From: Coffea arabica | Taxonomy: Eukaryota > Streptophyta > Magnoliopsida > Gentianales > Rubiaceae | NCBI RefSeq assembly: GCF_036785885.1 | Contig: NC_092323.1 | Span: 8,316,501 to 8,380,500 of the forward strand | Direction of reading: 5' to 3' | DNA length: 64,000 bases | Shown: positions 1 through 12,256 of the stretch, piece by piece | Position numbering within the stretch: position 1 is the stretch's first letter | Layout: each line of letters opens with the position of its first letter | The notes under the pieces: generated by a model | Databases searched by the model: none | What the model was told of the DNA's origin: nothing | What the model saw: only the letters and a program-made list of their open reading frames with translations | Made by a program: the position numbers and the translations under genes

Positions 1-7
1 TTTTCAG

Positions 8-796
8 GGGCTGGCGACTCATATTGGTGAGGTTGTTATCAACAAATGTTTCTGCACTCGTAGAAATCCTATTAGCATTTCTGCAGCTGCTATATACTTG
101 GCCTGCCAACTGGAGGATAAACGCAAGACCCAGGCTGAGATCTGTAAGGTCACTGGACTTACTGAAGTGACACTTCGTAAGGTTTACAAGGAACTATTGG
201 AGAATTGGGATGATCTGCTGCCATCAAATTACAGCCCAGTTGTCCCTCCAGAGAAAGCATTCCCAATGGCAACTATTGCCTCAGGTCGTTCTTCGACACC
301 TAGAGCTGATTTAGTTGAAGTGCCCTCCTCTGACAAGCAGACTGAAAGCAAGAATCCTAGAACAAGTGATGTTCTAGATACATGCGATGTCGCTAAAAAT
401 AAAGAGGAAACTGAAAATAGAGATAGCATCCATAGGAGTCAAAGTCTTCCAATGCACAGAACACCATTTTTGTGGAAATCCCAGCCTCCAGTTAGAAGTG
501 CTACAGTAAATACACCTGCTGACAAGATTCAGAATATAACTCAGGAAATGGATATTGATCCAAGGAGCCAGACTGGGTCAGATGAAAAAGTCGTAGCCAG
601 TTCTATGAGGCCTGTCCTTTTTTCTGCTCCTACTTCCAGTGCAGGTTCCCTCTCTTGGCCATTGCATACAACATCATCAGGGTTTTCCCCATCTGGTCAG
701 CTTGTGCATCCACGTAATATGGCTTCCAATGGTTTGGATGAAATGACCCCACGTCAAAATGAAAATAAAAAGGGGAACCAACGTGTTGATACGTGA
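8..796 (+). CDS. PTF2: PTF2-like TFIIB-related transcription factor, last exon (partial)
   Basis: The window opens on an intron end (ttttcag), and the exon then reads through in one frame to TGA at 794-796. The first ~60 codons are the end of a second cyclin-like TFIIB core repeat: AAAIYLACQLEDKRKTQAEI, then VTGLTEVTLRKVYKELLENW. This fold binds TBP and DNA in general transcription factor IIB and its relatives. The rest is a Ser/Pro-rich, low-complexity tail of about 170 residues, unlike canonical TFIIB, which ends soon after the repeat. The repeat followed by VPPEKAFP and a long tail recalls the plant-specific TFIIB-related protein PTF2; the name is from memory and the first repeat and zinc ribbon lie outside the window. 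It would act in the nucleus in transcription initiation. TFIIB-family membership is firm; the exact subfamily is moderately sure. Confidence 0.8.
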   Translation, partial: GLATHIGEVVINKCFCTRRNPISISAAAIYLACQLEDKRKTQAEICKVTGLTEVTLRKVYKELLENWDDLLPSNYSPVVPPEKAFPMATIASGRSSTPRADLVEVPSSDKQTESKNPRTSDVLDTCDVAKNKEETENRDSIHRSQSLPMHRTPFLWKSQPPVRSATVNTPADKIQNITQEMDIDPRSQTGSDEKVVASSMRPVLFSAPTSSAGSLSWPLHTTSSGFSPSGQLVHPRNMASNGLDEMTPRQNENKKGNQRVDT

Positions 797-2196
797 ATGA
801 AATCTGGTCTTAGTTTTTTCCTGTATTCTTCAGTTGCAAAACGTGCATGTTTTCCATAGTTACTTGGGTCAATTTAGGATTCCTTGTGTCATTTAGGACA
901 CTGTTGGGATGGATGCTTCATGGCTCCTTTTTGTATGTTCGTGGTTAAGGAAAAGACAAACGATTCTGTTTCCATATATTTTCTTACAGAAGTAAGCATG
1001 TTTTTGCAAATAAACCTAATCCCCACAGTAACTTCAAAAGCCGGCAACTTTTGTGAATTCTGTATATTTTCAGAATGTTGTTTTTTTTTATATATATTTT
1101 AATGTGGCAAGTTTTTATCCAATGAATTGGAGAAAACGGCCCACCATTTGGCTCCCAAACTCTCTTTTTTTATTAAAAAAAAATTTGGGTTAGAATAGAG
1201 TTTATTTCATCACTTGAGGTATATAAAATTTCCTATCCGGATACCACATATTTAAAAGCGTATCACTCTTTAGATTGTGAGTTTTTGATAAAAAAAATAT
1301 ACTATTAGATTGTGAGTTTTTATTAAGAAATATATTGTAACGATGTAATATATATAAAATAAAAAAAAATTAAGAAATATTTTTAAAAAAAATTTCTGTA
1401 GAAGCTAGCAATCCAAACAAGGATCACGTTCATGCTAAGTCACAGGCTCTCAGTCTCATGGCTTGACGCTGTAATTCTTCGTGACTAGCGATCTTGTCTG
1501 ATTACCATGGTCACGAGCGTTTAGATGTTCAAAATCATTTCAAACGTTCAACCACTATGCTTGATAATTCATCACAAAAAAAAATAAAAAAAAGGATTGT
1601 CTTGCGTAAGCTTTTGTTGAATTTTGAACGAAATCGAACTAAATCATACGCCATCTCCACGAATATTAATGTGGTATCTGTGACGCTTTAAGAATCATGC
1701 TCCTTCTTTAAAGTACTTTATTTTTTTTGTAATGCTACATTGACTAATTTATAGATAAAGGTTTCCCTATCTTTATAGCCTTTGTTCTTTAAATAGTCAA
1801 AATTAGGCGGCTATAATTGCTAAAGTTCTCTACTTGTTTTCTGGTTAGAATGACATCTTTTTCTCTTGAAAAATGAAAACATTAAAAGCCTTGCCCATTC
1901 AACAGTATCATACACATTAAGTGCAAGGCTGCAAGAATGCATACTGATGTGGCTCCGGTATCCATTGAACATGCAAGCAATTGTGAGTCCATGGAATGGT
2001 TGTCACTTAATAAATGTGGATAATGGTCATTACTAAATGTAGCATGTCACATCCTAACTCTTGTTTTACAATTTCAGAGTCATATCCAAATCTTATTCAT
2101 CCTATGTTCATATTTCTAATGAGAGCATTAGATATGGGCGATGTTGCTGTTAATTGGTTTTAGTTGCTTGTCAACTATCATCCCAATAAATCTGTA
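797..2196. other. Downstream flank of PTF2-like gene, no gene seen
   Basis: The first ~300 bases are probably the 3' UTR. Beyond that the DNA is A/T-rich with homopolymer runs. The short open frames here lack coding character and have no splice-compatible partners. I see no RNA gene. Confidence 0.6.
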
Positions 2197-2427
2197 CTGT
2201 TGATGACAATTTTTCTTTTTACGGCAACGATAGAAATCTAATCTATCCTAATCTAGGGGAGGGGAATCTAAGAAAATTGTGTATAAATGAGTAGTAGGTA
2301 TAAGAACTTAACTAGATTAAATGAGTGTTCTGACACCTCTTTTGAATTTTTTTCAAAGTAGTTGGGTTCAAACCCCTGATCTAAATGAGTGACCATTGAG
2401 CTTCAGTGGTTTCTGTTGATAACAATT
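2197..2427 (-). mobile_element. tRNA-derived SINE (family A, copy 1)
   Basis: The element body is 2212-2412 on the minus strand. It is flanked by near-identical direct repeats, CTGTTGATGACAATT at 2197-2211 and CTGTTGATAACAATT at 2413-2427 (14 of 15 match). Read on the minus strand it starts with a tRNA-like head (CTGAAGCTCAATGG, then GATCAGGGGTTTGAACCC, a good box B), has a body with GTGTCAGAACACTC, and ends in an A-rich tail. A second copy with the same order of blocks lies at 40107-40322 on the plus strand. Target duplications, polymerase III box B and A-tail together support a SINE. Confidence 0.82.
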
Positions 2428-2931
2428 GAGCAGTTCAAACTTCAAATTGTTGATTTTTTAAGCAAACAAAAAGTTCAGTTTCCTTGAAGCTTAGTTCTTT
2501 CCGATGGGTTTCAAGTTTGAAGTTATAATTAATTCAAATTCATAAGATCCGATGTGAAAGTTCATACCCAAAAATGATAGCCTTGATGATTATGAGAGCT
2601 ATAGTTTACATATTCATAAAACGTGCATGTTTATTGAAATTTCCAGTGGGATAAAACACTGAAATAGCCAAGGTTGAAAGACAACAATGAGTTTGGGATC
2701 TTGCACTCAAATCTCACCAATTATGAGTTGAGTCTTTTATTTGCTGATTTGTTAAGTAGTTATGATCTTGGTCCGTGTTAGCAATCTTACCATCATGGAT
2801 TGATAAAAGTCTTGTGAATATTAGAGAGGTACAGTCAGCTAAAAATGTACTATAACAAAAGGATTTGAATGGCAGCTACCGTTCTAATGAAATCCGAATG
2901 CGCTACAGGGCTTTAACTTGGTGGCGGATAA
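2428..2931. other. Intergenic DNA, nothing recognised
   Basis: A/T-rich single-copy-looking sequence between the SINE and the Mutator-like element. No coding frame or repeat was recognised. Confidence 0.5.
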
Positions 2932-5126
2932 GAAGTGGACGGCTAATTTCTTAGATTATACGTTAAAAAAAAATAATCCGCCAAATGTGCTTCTGACAGG
3001 AGGTGTTTCTCATTCTATAGCGTCCGTGCTGACTGGGCACGTCCGCATAATTAAAAATTCCACCAGCAACCTGCCTGCAAAAAATTCTACAAAAAATCCA
3101 AGGGAGCAGCAGGTGTCAGAGTGGACGTGCTGACTGGGCACGTCCGCGGCTGACTTCGGACAGAGCATGTGTCAGACGCGGACATGCTGACTGCGCACAT
3201 CCGCGGCTAACCAAATTACATCCGGCTGACACAGACACAAATATGTGTCAGTCTCAAATAGGCGTTATATCTTGGCTTAACACAGCTTCACGCCAAAAAG
3301 AAAAGGCAAAAGTTTATGCAGAACCCATTCAATCCAAGAATTTATACTTTTTTAGTATAGGAGACTTTGATCCGCATTTAAAAAAAAAAAAAACTTGTTT
3401 CCTGTATCTGGGGGGAAAGCAACATGGTGTAGTTTTAAAAGAAAAAATTAAATTGAAGAATCACTAGCCAAAAATTTTTTAGGGGGGGTGGGAGAAGAAT
3501 TTTATTAGAGGAATTTAACTTTATTAAGAGCAAGACCCTTTAAAGAAATTGTCATGTAACGCTTATAATACAGGGCTTCTTGTGGGCAGAAGCTAATTTT
3601 TGCTTAGCTTTAGAATCAATGGAGAACTACATGCAAAATAAACAAATAAGAAAAGAACTCATTTATACATAAGAAGAAATAATCCCAAAGACCAAGGGTC
3701 CGTTTGGATTCTTTGTTTTTGGGTCTGTTGTTGAAAAACTGTTTTTCACATTCCAAATGCTACAGTAAATGTGTATTTAAAAAATAACTCAAAAAACACC
3801 ATATTCAAACAATATATCAAAAACAACTCCAAATATATATTTAATATGTTTATTTCAATTTGTATATTTCAAATATGTATAGGATATATATATTATATTT
3901 ATTTAAATATATTTATTTATACATATTATAAATATTTTATTTTAAATAAAATACATTTTTATATATTTATATAAATATTATATATTATATAAATCATATA
4001 TAATATAAATATGTAATTATACATTTATATAAATATTATATATTATATATTTAATATATACATAATATATATTATATATATATATTATACATTTATATAA
4101 ATGTACATTTATACATAATATATATTTATGTATATTTATAATATACATTTATATTATGTATTATATATAATATAATACATTTATATATTTATATTAATAT
4201 ACATAATATTAATTATACATTTATACATAATATTAATACATTTATAAATATATTTATAAATGTATTATAAATGGATAATGTATGTAAATATAAAAATATA
4301 AAAATTATAATATATATTTATATAATATTCATTTATAATTTATACATTTATATATTTATAAATATATTTATATTATGTATTATATATAGTATAATACATT
4401 TATATATTTTTATATAAATATATTTATTTATAAATGTATTATAAATGTATAAATGTAATTGTTATAAAAATATAAAAATTAAAAATTATAAAAATAATCA
4501 AAAATATGTTATTCTAAAAGTAATCCATAAAACATCTACAGTAAAAGTTTTTCATATAGTTTTTGAAAAACAACCCTAAAAACAACTAATCCAAATGGAC
4601 TTGTATTTGAAAAACGAAATGCTACAGTGTTGTTTTTTAAAAATAATCCCAAAAACAGCTAATTCAAACGAACCCCAAACTTTTTCAATTCAAGAGAACT
4701 TTGCTGCTAATGTTTATCCTTCCTAATGGTGCTCCACTTAGTTTGGCAAAAAGCAGATTGGTGTAGGATTAAAATTAGTCAAATCAGACCCTGCCTTTTT
4801 TTTATTCACTGTTAAAATGCTTGGCTTATTTAGGCACAAATTAAGTTCGTTATGGGAGTACAATAAATTAAGGACTTCACAGCAGAAACATCAGAAGCAA
4901 AGACCGGATGTAATTTGGTCAGCCGCGGACGTGCCCAATCAGCACGTCCGCTCTGACACCTGCTGCTCTCTGAATTTTTTGCAGTCAAGTTTCTGGTGGA
5001 ATTTTTAATTATGCGGACGTGCCCAGTCAGCACGGCCGCTATAGAATGAGAAACACCCCTGTCAGAGGTACATTTGACAGATTATTTTTTTTTAACGTAT
5101 AATCTAAGAAATTAGCCGAAGTGGAC
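2932..5126. mobile_element. Non-autonomous Mutator-like element (foldback MULE) with 9-bp target duplication
   Basis: The element is 2941-5117 (2177 bp), bounded by the perfect 9-bp direct repeat GAAGTGGAC at 2932-2940 and 5118-5126. It begins GGCTAATTTC and ends with the inverse, GAAATTAGCC. The terminal inverted repeats are long: about 285 bp on the left (2941-3225) and 214 bp on the right (4904-5117). They contain several short palindromic units around GGACGTGCTGACTGGGCACG. The left arm is longer because this unit is present one extra time. A 9-bp duplication with long inverted termini is the hallmark of Mutator-like elements. There is no transposase frame. A second element (3696-4675) seems to have inserted inside. 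Confidence 0.9.
3696..4675. mobile_element. MITE-like element with (A/T)-only core, nested in the MULE
   Basis: The ends are inverted: GGGTCCGTTTGGATT at 3696, and the complement of GGGTTCGTTTGAATTAG ending at 4675. The two ends also share CTACAGTA blocks and GTTTTTGGG. A CAA triplet flanks both sides (3693-3695, 4676-4678) and may be a 3-bp target duplication. The core from about 3770 to 4490 is almost pure A/T, made of degenerate ATTTATA and ATATAT units, probably expanded by slippage. No protein is encoded; the A/T open frame is chance. Confidence 0.6.
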
Positions 5127-6226
5127 ACTATATAAATTCCGATATAAATATGTTGGATGGGCTAATTTTTGTAAAAACTTTATTACTTGATTTATAAATA
5201 TATTTTTATTTTTTAATTACTTTTTTAATCTCACGCACAGCATATTACAAAATAATATTACAATATTATTCAAAGAAGATCTAAATAATCATCTATCCAA
5301 AAACACTCCAGTATGGATTTATAGACCCTTTATTAGAAAAAAATGTGGATAGATGTTTGATGAGGTTAAAAAATATACAATGAGTAGATTTTTTAATCTT
5401 TAAATACCCAGTGATATTCTTTTTCTACAGAAAGAAAAAGAGCAAGCAACATCTAGTGTTTGTGTTTAGGTAATTAACGACCCAAGTACTCAAGCGTTGA
5501 TCAATTATGGAGTTGAACACACTAACAGTCCTTGATCAAATGTCGAGTTGAACGCTCTAAATTGCAGGTATCGTATTACTATCAGCATAAAAATTTCATC
5601 AAAATTCTATATCACAACTTGATTTTCACGACCACCGTATTCAATCATGCTTTGATTTCTCAAAGAATGTAATGTTATTCTGATGTTTAAATATCCAAAG
5701 AACTTTTAAAGATTGCCTATACGACCTACAATAAAAATGTTCACAGTTATAATTATCCTCCCTCTTTACATTTAAATTTATATTATTCAGATAAGTCCTT
5801 AAAAAAAACTAAAAAATGAGACCATATAACAAGTTCTAAGATCACACTTTTGACAATCAACACTTTTGTGCGAAATTCTTGTTGTAATCATGGCTCATGA
5901 GTTCGTTTAACTTAGGATTGGCAAATGATTTGAGCAGCTCACTTATTCGTTCAATCAAATTTCGATTCGAGATCGACCTATTCAAATCTAATTGGTGAAT
6001 CAAATTCATCTGTGTTGGTATTTCAGTCGCAAGCTCGTCAAATTTTTCAATTTCCATACTCATATATATATAATTTTCATAATTATAAAATTATCCAAAA
6101 ATTCATATTTTTAGATCAAATTACATCTTTTACCACTCAAAATCGAATAGTTCATTTTCAAGCTTGATCTCAACTTACTTTTCGAGCCATCTCGAGCTTG
6201 AGCTCGATTTTGAAAACTATATGGTT
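5127..6226. other. Intergenic DNA with degenerate MITE relics
   Basis: About 5160-5310 carries a worn relative of the TGTTTGGATT MITE family seen at 6227-6386 (shared blocks: ATTACTTTTTTA, TCTCA, CACA). About 5900-6215 has scattered GAGCTCG and TCGAGC motifs resembling a decayed relative of the element at 17841-18325. No gene was seen. Confidence 0.45.
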
Positions 6227-6386
6227 TGTTTGGATTGAGGATTATTTGTCAAAATTTATTTGCTTACATCATCATTACAATTTCCAACACACCTTTTTAT
6301 CTTTCCAATTACTTTTTTATCTCACATACATCACATCACAAAAAGTGCTACAGTAAAAATATCTCAAATAATTTACAATCCAAACA
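6227..6386. mobile_element. MITE with TGTTTGGATTG inverted termini
   Basis: Starts TGTTTGGATTGAGGATTATTTG and ends with the approximate inverse (AAATAATTTACAATCCAAACA). The interior carries CACATCACAAAAAGTGCTACAGTA, split here as CACATCACAAAA and AGTGCTACAGTA, which recurs near 9500. It is 160 bp with no coding capacity. The target duplication is not clear. Confidence 0.7.
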
Positions 6387-7269
6387 GAGAATATATTTTA
6401 TAGAGTCGAGTTCCAGTTTCAAATCTAAAGGTTCATCAAGCTTGAATTTTCATAAAAGAAAATTGAATATGAACTATGAAGCGAGATAAGAAGGACCATT
6501 TTAAATTTTTTAATTAACAAGGAACTGGAGCATATATATGAAAGTTGCTTTGCAATAAAAGGGGGGGAGAAAAACAAGGCATAGGAGCAAATATTGGCTA
6601 AAGTCGTAAGAAAGTGGTGCGCTGATGCGAGCATCGCTCTATGCCCATAGCTGAGGGGCCTAAGACGGAGGAACTCATTAACATAAGGCGGCCTTTTTGG
6701 GGCATTTGGAGAAATCACGCCTTCGATACAGTCCTCATGGATGTTTATTACTGTGGCATTTGCGTAATAAAAGGGAATCTTAAGGGCATATCTCAAACCT
6801 TCCGATATTTCAATACCATATTGCGTGTCAGACTTTGCTAGCTCCCTCTCCCTCCCCAGCCCCGAGTCCCAATTTCCCACAATAAAACACTCTATCCACG
6901 TCCTTCTCGAAAACAAACACACTCTCCATTGATCTCCACCGTCCATTTTCCTCCACGTCATCGATCCTAAACTCACAAATCCAACGGCCACAATCCACCT
7001 AGTGACTCATCACCGATAACCCCAGAGTCAGCTTAACCCAACCCTAGTCCCCTCCCCTGACTCGGACTTCGACTCACCTTCCCTCTATCATCTAAAGCGC
7101 CTCATAGCAGCAGGAAGCCTCCATATTTTTTTGCCCCCTTTGCAAAGTGCACCTCCATAATTAGGGTTTTACTCTTTTTCTCCACAGCAAATCTTTCTCA
7201 ATCTTGGGGTCTGCCTTTTTTCCAATATATTATCGAATCATATGTACAGGGAATTGGGGAGTTTATTTA
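6387..7269. other. Promoter and 5' leader region of the ANP32-like gene
   Basis: The last ~400 bases are C/T-rich and less A/T-rich than the upstream DNA, as expected for a plant promoter and 5' UTR. No consensus TATA box is placed convincingly. Open frames on both strands (6425-6991) have no similarity that I recognise. Confidence 0.45.
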
Positions 7270-10229
7270 ATGGATGAGATCTGGGAGAGAGCGGTGGAAA
7301 CAGCGTTAGACGGCCAAACCGACGTCGCTTCTGTCCGAACGTTAACCCTCGACGGAGCCGTCAAGTGTGTTCACGGCCGTTTACCTCCTCCGTCCCTGTT
7401 CGAGAAGTTTCATAGCCTTCAGCACCTTTCCATTGCCAACATCGGCGTTTCCTCTCTAGAACAGTTCCCTAGGCTTCAGAATCTCCAGAAATTAATCCTC
7501 TCCGACAATCGTATCGCCGGGGGCCTCGAGTTTCTCGTCGAAGCTGGTCTAGACTCGCTTAGGGATCTGGATTTATCTAATAACCGGATTCAGGATATCA
7601 ATGATCTCAGGCCTCTAGCGGAGCTCCGCCTTGTTTCCTTGGATCTTTATGAGTGTCCTGTGACCAGGGTTAAGGATTACCGATCTCAAGTTTTCGGGTT
7701 GATTAAGTCGTTGAAGTATTTGGATAAGATGGATGCGGAGGAAAATGAGAGACCTGAGTCGGATGATGAGGAGGAGGACGAAGAGGACGACGAGGATGAT
7801 CCTGGAAGTGGAGAAGTCGATGGCGAGGATAGGCCATTTAGTTTGAATAATGGGCATACAGGTGGGAGTGAAGGGATTGTTGATGTGGATGAGGATGAGG
7901 AGAGTGATGCCGATGAGGAGGAGACGGAGACTTCCAGAGGGGCTAATGGGGTCAGCCGAGCTTTTCACCATCAGGCAAATGGGTTTCGGGTTGAGGGGGT
8001 GGATGGGGAGGACGATGAGGATGATGATGGAGAGGGGGAGGACGAGGAGGACAACGATTCTGTGGAGGAGATTGATGAAGAGGAGGGCGATGACGAGGAT
8101 GTTGTTGAGGTTCATGAGATTGAGGATAGTGATGACGAGGAAGATGGGGTGGAAGATGATGATGATGATGAGGACGATGATGAAGAGGAGGACGAGGAAG
8201 AGGTGGACAATGATGAGGGCGATTTTGGTGAGCCAGAGAGTACTGGGAGGTTGACAAGCACAGAAGGAGAAATAGATGGGCACGAGCAGGGGGAAGATGA
8301 TGTGGACGAAGATGATAATGGAGAGACAGGTGAGGATGAAGAGGGTATTGAGGAGGGAGGAGAATATGATGATGAAGAAGATGCTGAAGATGAGGTATAA
8401 TTTATTTTTGCTCCATTTCGTCACAAGTTTTTAAGTGCAGATTTGATCCGTGGTTACTTGTGGTTATTGGGTAATCTTATTTGGTGTGTCGCATGCGCAT
8501 TAATCTGTGTTCTGAGCAAATTAATGTTTAACATTATGGAGAATTGTGGTTGTTTCTGGGTATTTAATTCAATTGTGTTTTCCGGATAGTTGGTTCTGTG
8601 TATCCTAGCTAATCTGCATGCTCTCCTGAAATAGGTTGGTGTGTAGTTGTGTTTAACTTTTTTGCTATGTTTTTGCTAACGGGTCAGCATAGCCTTTTTG
8701 CTTCACTTTGCCTGTTATTTAATAAGGTTTAGAAAGAGTTGATATTAGGCATGCGAGTATGCGACTTTGCATGACCAATCTGATGAATAACGGTTTCTTA
8801 GTATTAACCTGCAGAAAATTGGGACAATACCTAGTCATAGTGTATTTGATGGTTAGGTGCTTGATGGATTGAATTTGGTGTTTTTCAGTGCGTTGCATAC
8901 GATAAATTGGCTGGCTAGATGTGTGATATACCAAGGAAATATTTGCTGATATTGGTGTCTTGTATTAACATGCAGAAAATTGTAAACAACACTTAGTTGT
9001 AACTTTTTTCCATGCTAAGGGCTTCATTTTGTTGTGGAGATTAGTGCTTTTTTTGAAGATAAAATGAAAGGAACTGTTGTTTGAATATGTCGAGGTACTT
9101 GCTAGTATGGATTCGGTGTTATCTGATATTGAGTGTTCCTTCTAGTGTACTTGGTCAAAGTTTACAAGATTCGATTAACATGTAAATTCATGTTTTTATT
9201 GTATCAATTAATCGGTCATTTTAACCTGCAAAGTTTCTTGCATCTCCTGAAAATCTGCTGCTGAATGTGTTACATCTGGGGAATTTGTACAGTTCACTTG
9301 TGTCATGGTGCATGCTCAAATCTGCTTTTTGCCCACCCCCTCCCTCCTAATTTTGGGGCAGAATCTCCCTGCTGCATAAGGAACACTATGGGTGTGTTTG
9401 GATAGCAATTATTTGGCTTAAAAATTATTTGCTTACATCACAAATACATTTTCAACGTGCATTTATATGTTCCCAACAACTTTTTTATGTTTACATACAT
9501 CACATCACAAAAAGTGCTACACTAATTATTGTGAACGATGTTATTAATTTTTTGTCCTTATTCAGCTTTAATTAACTATTTCAGTGATGCTTATTTCACT
9601 GGATGTTGTAAAAATATTTTCTGAACCAATTGCCGGAGAGTAATCTTCTTACACTTCTTTGATAGTATGGTGTGAACTGTGAATATGAAGAGGTTTTTTT
9701 TGGTGTCATCCGTTGTTTTTAGGCTTGGTGTTGAGCTTCCAGTGGTCTGGCTAGGTTGGTTTGTGATGTCAATTGTTTCAGATTTGGAATGCTTTGAGTT
9801 GGAGTCACAGGGTTGTAGTTAGTACGTGCTGTGCAATTTTTTCCCATTCCAATTTTATGTGCCTTGAAAAAAAATGGTTTTTGTTTACATTTGACATGAA
9901 AATTGTGATTATGCTTGGTAATTTGTAAATTTATGGGTTTAATTTTGCAGGAAGAAGACTATGGAGCAGGTTATCTGGTTCAACCAGTTGGACAGGTTGA
10001 AGTTGATGGTGGAGCCGGTGATTTGGAGCCAATAAACGAAGATGAGGATCCCGAGCTGGAGGAAGAGGTTGAAGACGAGGAGGATGATGAAGACGGTGAA
10101 GTCCAAGAGATGCCTCCATCAACAACTTCTCATAAGAGGAAGAGGGATGATGATAATGACGATGGAGGAGGTGGTGATGAGGATGATGATGACGTGGTGG
10201 AGTATAGCAAGTCATCAAAGCACCGTTAG
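7270..10229 (+). CDS. ANP32-type leucine-rich acidic nuclear phosphoprotein
   Basis: Two exons, 7270-8394 and 9951-10229, joined in phase 0 by a GT-AG intron of 1556 bp, give 467 residues. The start chosen is the ATG opening MDEIWERAVETALDG; upstream in-frame codons lack an ATG. Residues ~40-160 are leucine-rich repeats (LQHLSIANIGVSSLEQF, LQKLILSDNRI, LRDLDLSNNRI), closed by the LRR cap LVSLDLYECPVTRVKDYR. From ~165 the protein is almost only Asp and Glu, and it ends with a basic KRKRDDD segment, a likely nuclear signal. This is the layout of ANP32 proteins, which bind histones, inhibit PP2A and help export mRNA in animals; the plant member is little studied. The tail is longer than in animal ANP32 (about 250 residues in total). 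The GAN-rich tail creates long false open frames on the other strand. Confidence 0.93.
8395..9950 (+). other. Intron of the ANP32-like gene, with a MITE fragment
   Basis: Donor GTATAA and acceptor TTTTGCAG. At about 9394-9535 it contains a partial copy of the MITE at 6227-6386: a TGTTTGGAT start, then CACATCACAAAAAGTGCTACA shared in two blocks. The right terminus is missing or diverged. Confidence 0.75.
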
Positions 10230-12256
10230 TAATGGTGATGGAGTGAGAGAGAGTGGTATATTATGGTTGGTTTTAGCAGGAATGGGTGGGAAGTTGGAAG
10301 TTAGAATGGTTTTGCAGACTGGTAGTTTTAAACTGTTGGGTTATGTTCCTTGAGACAAATCTTTTGGAGGGAAAATTGTGTGATGGATGATGATGGTATA
10401 TTATGTTCAAAAGGTCGTTAGTAGATCGTTCCCTCCGCTTTGCTTCTTTGAGATAGCCGTTGCCTGCCTGATAGTAAAATTCAAATGGAAGTTATGAGCG
10501 AGTTGAACCCGTTTATAAACTCAGTTTGGGAATATTTTTTTTGTTTTTAGTCTTTAGCTTTTAGAGGTTGGGTTGTGAAGTTGGGAGAGGGGGGGTGGAG
10601 GGCTGGGGAACTTGTGAATTTGGAGGGAAAGTGAAGAAATGAATGCCAGATTTGAAGTTTCCCCTTTGTTAATATGCTACTGCTACTAGTATATAAAATG
10701 AAGTGCTTCAATTTCTTTAATTTTTTTTTAAAAAGGCATCCTGTGGGTTTTTTATGGGCTGGGGTGGGGGTTGGAGGTTGGAATTTTAAATTGGGGGCTG
10801 TAATTTAAACTTTGTTGATGGCGGGTTTTGCGAATCTGGGGGGATGTAGTCATGTAGGCAGTCAAATTGGGCAGTAAAGAACGATTTTTTGTGTTTTGGG
10901 TGTTGGGGGGGGGGGGGTTGGGGTTTTAATCACGTGCATCATCAGCTGCTTTAATCAGTCCAGTCTGGGATGAGTCGTACTCCTACAGGCAGGTGGTGTG
11001 CTTTTGTAGTTGTATTTTGGAATGGTCAGATGGCAGCATCACATCAATATCATCATGTTGTATTATGCCTTCGGTCGGTGTCAGTGGTTCATCCATGCTG
11101 GTGCGGGTGCGGGTGCTGGTGCTGGTGCATCTTCTTGACTTGGGGTCGGACCGTACGGAATAAAACGCTTCACAGTTAGCCTTAGCCTGCCCTCCGCGCC
11201 TTGGTCCTAATAATTGTGCTCGTTAAGCAGCAGCACAGAAATGTGCAGCAGGCTGCAGCTGTCCGCACCGAGTTCCCCGGGGGATTGGTTTTTTGGGGTT
11301 GGCCGGGGGTGGGGGGAGGTTCATGGGTCAATGGAGTCATGCGGCTCTTGTCAGTAGTCCTCTTCATATTTTTGGACCAAACGCCTGGGAATTTCTCTCT
11401 ATTATTTTATAAAAGAAAAGAAAAAAAATGATGATACATGCTATAGCATCGAACGGTTGGGATTGGGCGGGTAATGATGATGATGACCGGGTTCCGGTGC
11501 AGAATTGGGCAAATGAAATGGATTGGTAGAGGTCAGTACGCAAAAGAAAAAATCACATACTACTACTTAACCAGTAAGTAGTACGTGGTATTCTTTGGAC
11601 CATACTAATGCGGTCCCCGCCCGTCTTATTATTATCTTAATACTACTGTAATAGTACCACGAAACTGATCTGCTTCCATTTCTATCTCTACAGCTCAGCT
11701 GATTCCCTTGGATGACAGACCAACCCATCTCTATCTCTAACATCTTCCACGGAGTACTGGATTGATTACCCCACACTCAAACGCCTCTCCGTCCTCTCTG
11801 GTTATCAATATGGGCCAAAATCAAATCGGGGCGGGATTCAGAACATTCGGGTTAGCAAGTATGAACACCTCCTCCCCCGAATCATTCAACTGCGCTCGTT
11901 ATTCCAGGAGCAGTCGTACCTTGGTGGACCTTTTCTGTCTGTTCTGGGCCAGGCTTTTTAAGTTAGTTCGCTGGGAAGATAAGATGCTCAGCCACCCACA
12001 GGCCCAGCCCGCCATGCAAGCATGGATATGGTTGACCTGTTTCTCTGTCTATTGCATTTACTATATTTTTTTATTTTTTTTTTATTTTGGGGGGTCCCAA
12101 TTAGCTGGCGCTAGACAGACGCTGTAGTAAAGTTGGTGAAAGAAATCTGCAATTAATTGTCAATTGTTTTAGTCTAGATGTGCTGTGTTCTTAAATATTT
12201 GTACTGCTGCTGCTGTTGTTTTGCTGTATAGCATCTTCTTCTTGTAATTGTAAATG
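10230..12256. other. 3' flank and intergenic DNA, no gene supported
   Basis: The first ~200 bases are the likely 3' UTR of the ANP32-like gene. There is a G-run at 10907-10918 and a GGTGCGGGTGCTGGTGC-like short tandem repeat at about 11099-11128. Open frames at 10970-11179, 11201-11431 and 11762-12127 have no recognisable similarity and no splice partners, so I do not call them genes. Confidence 0.5.

Noticed and set aside
3771-3974. Open frame rich in Tyr, Ile and Asn
   Set aside because: Translation of the A/T-only core of a MITE.
7615-8424. Long minus-strand open frame (269 codons) opposite the ANP32-like gene, and two plus/minus shadows at 7850-8257
   Set aside because: They come from the GAN-codon bias of the acidic tail read in other frames (Ile/Leu-, Met/Arg- or His/Pro-rich nonsense composition).
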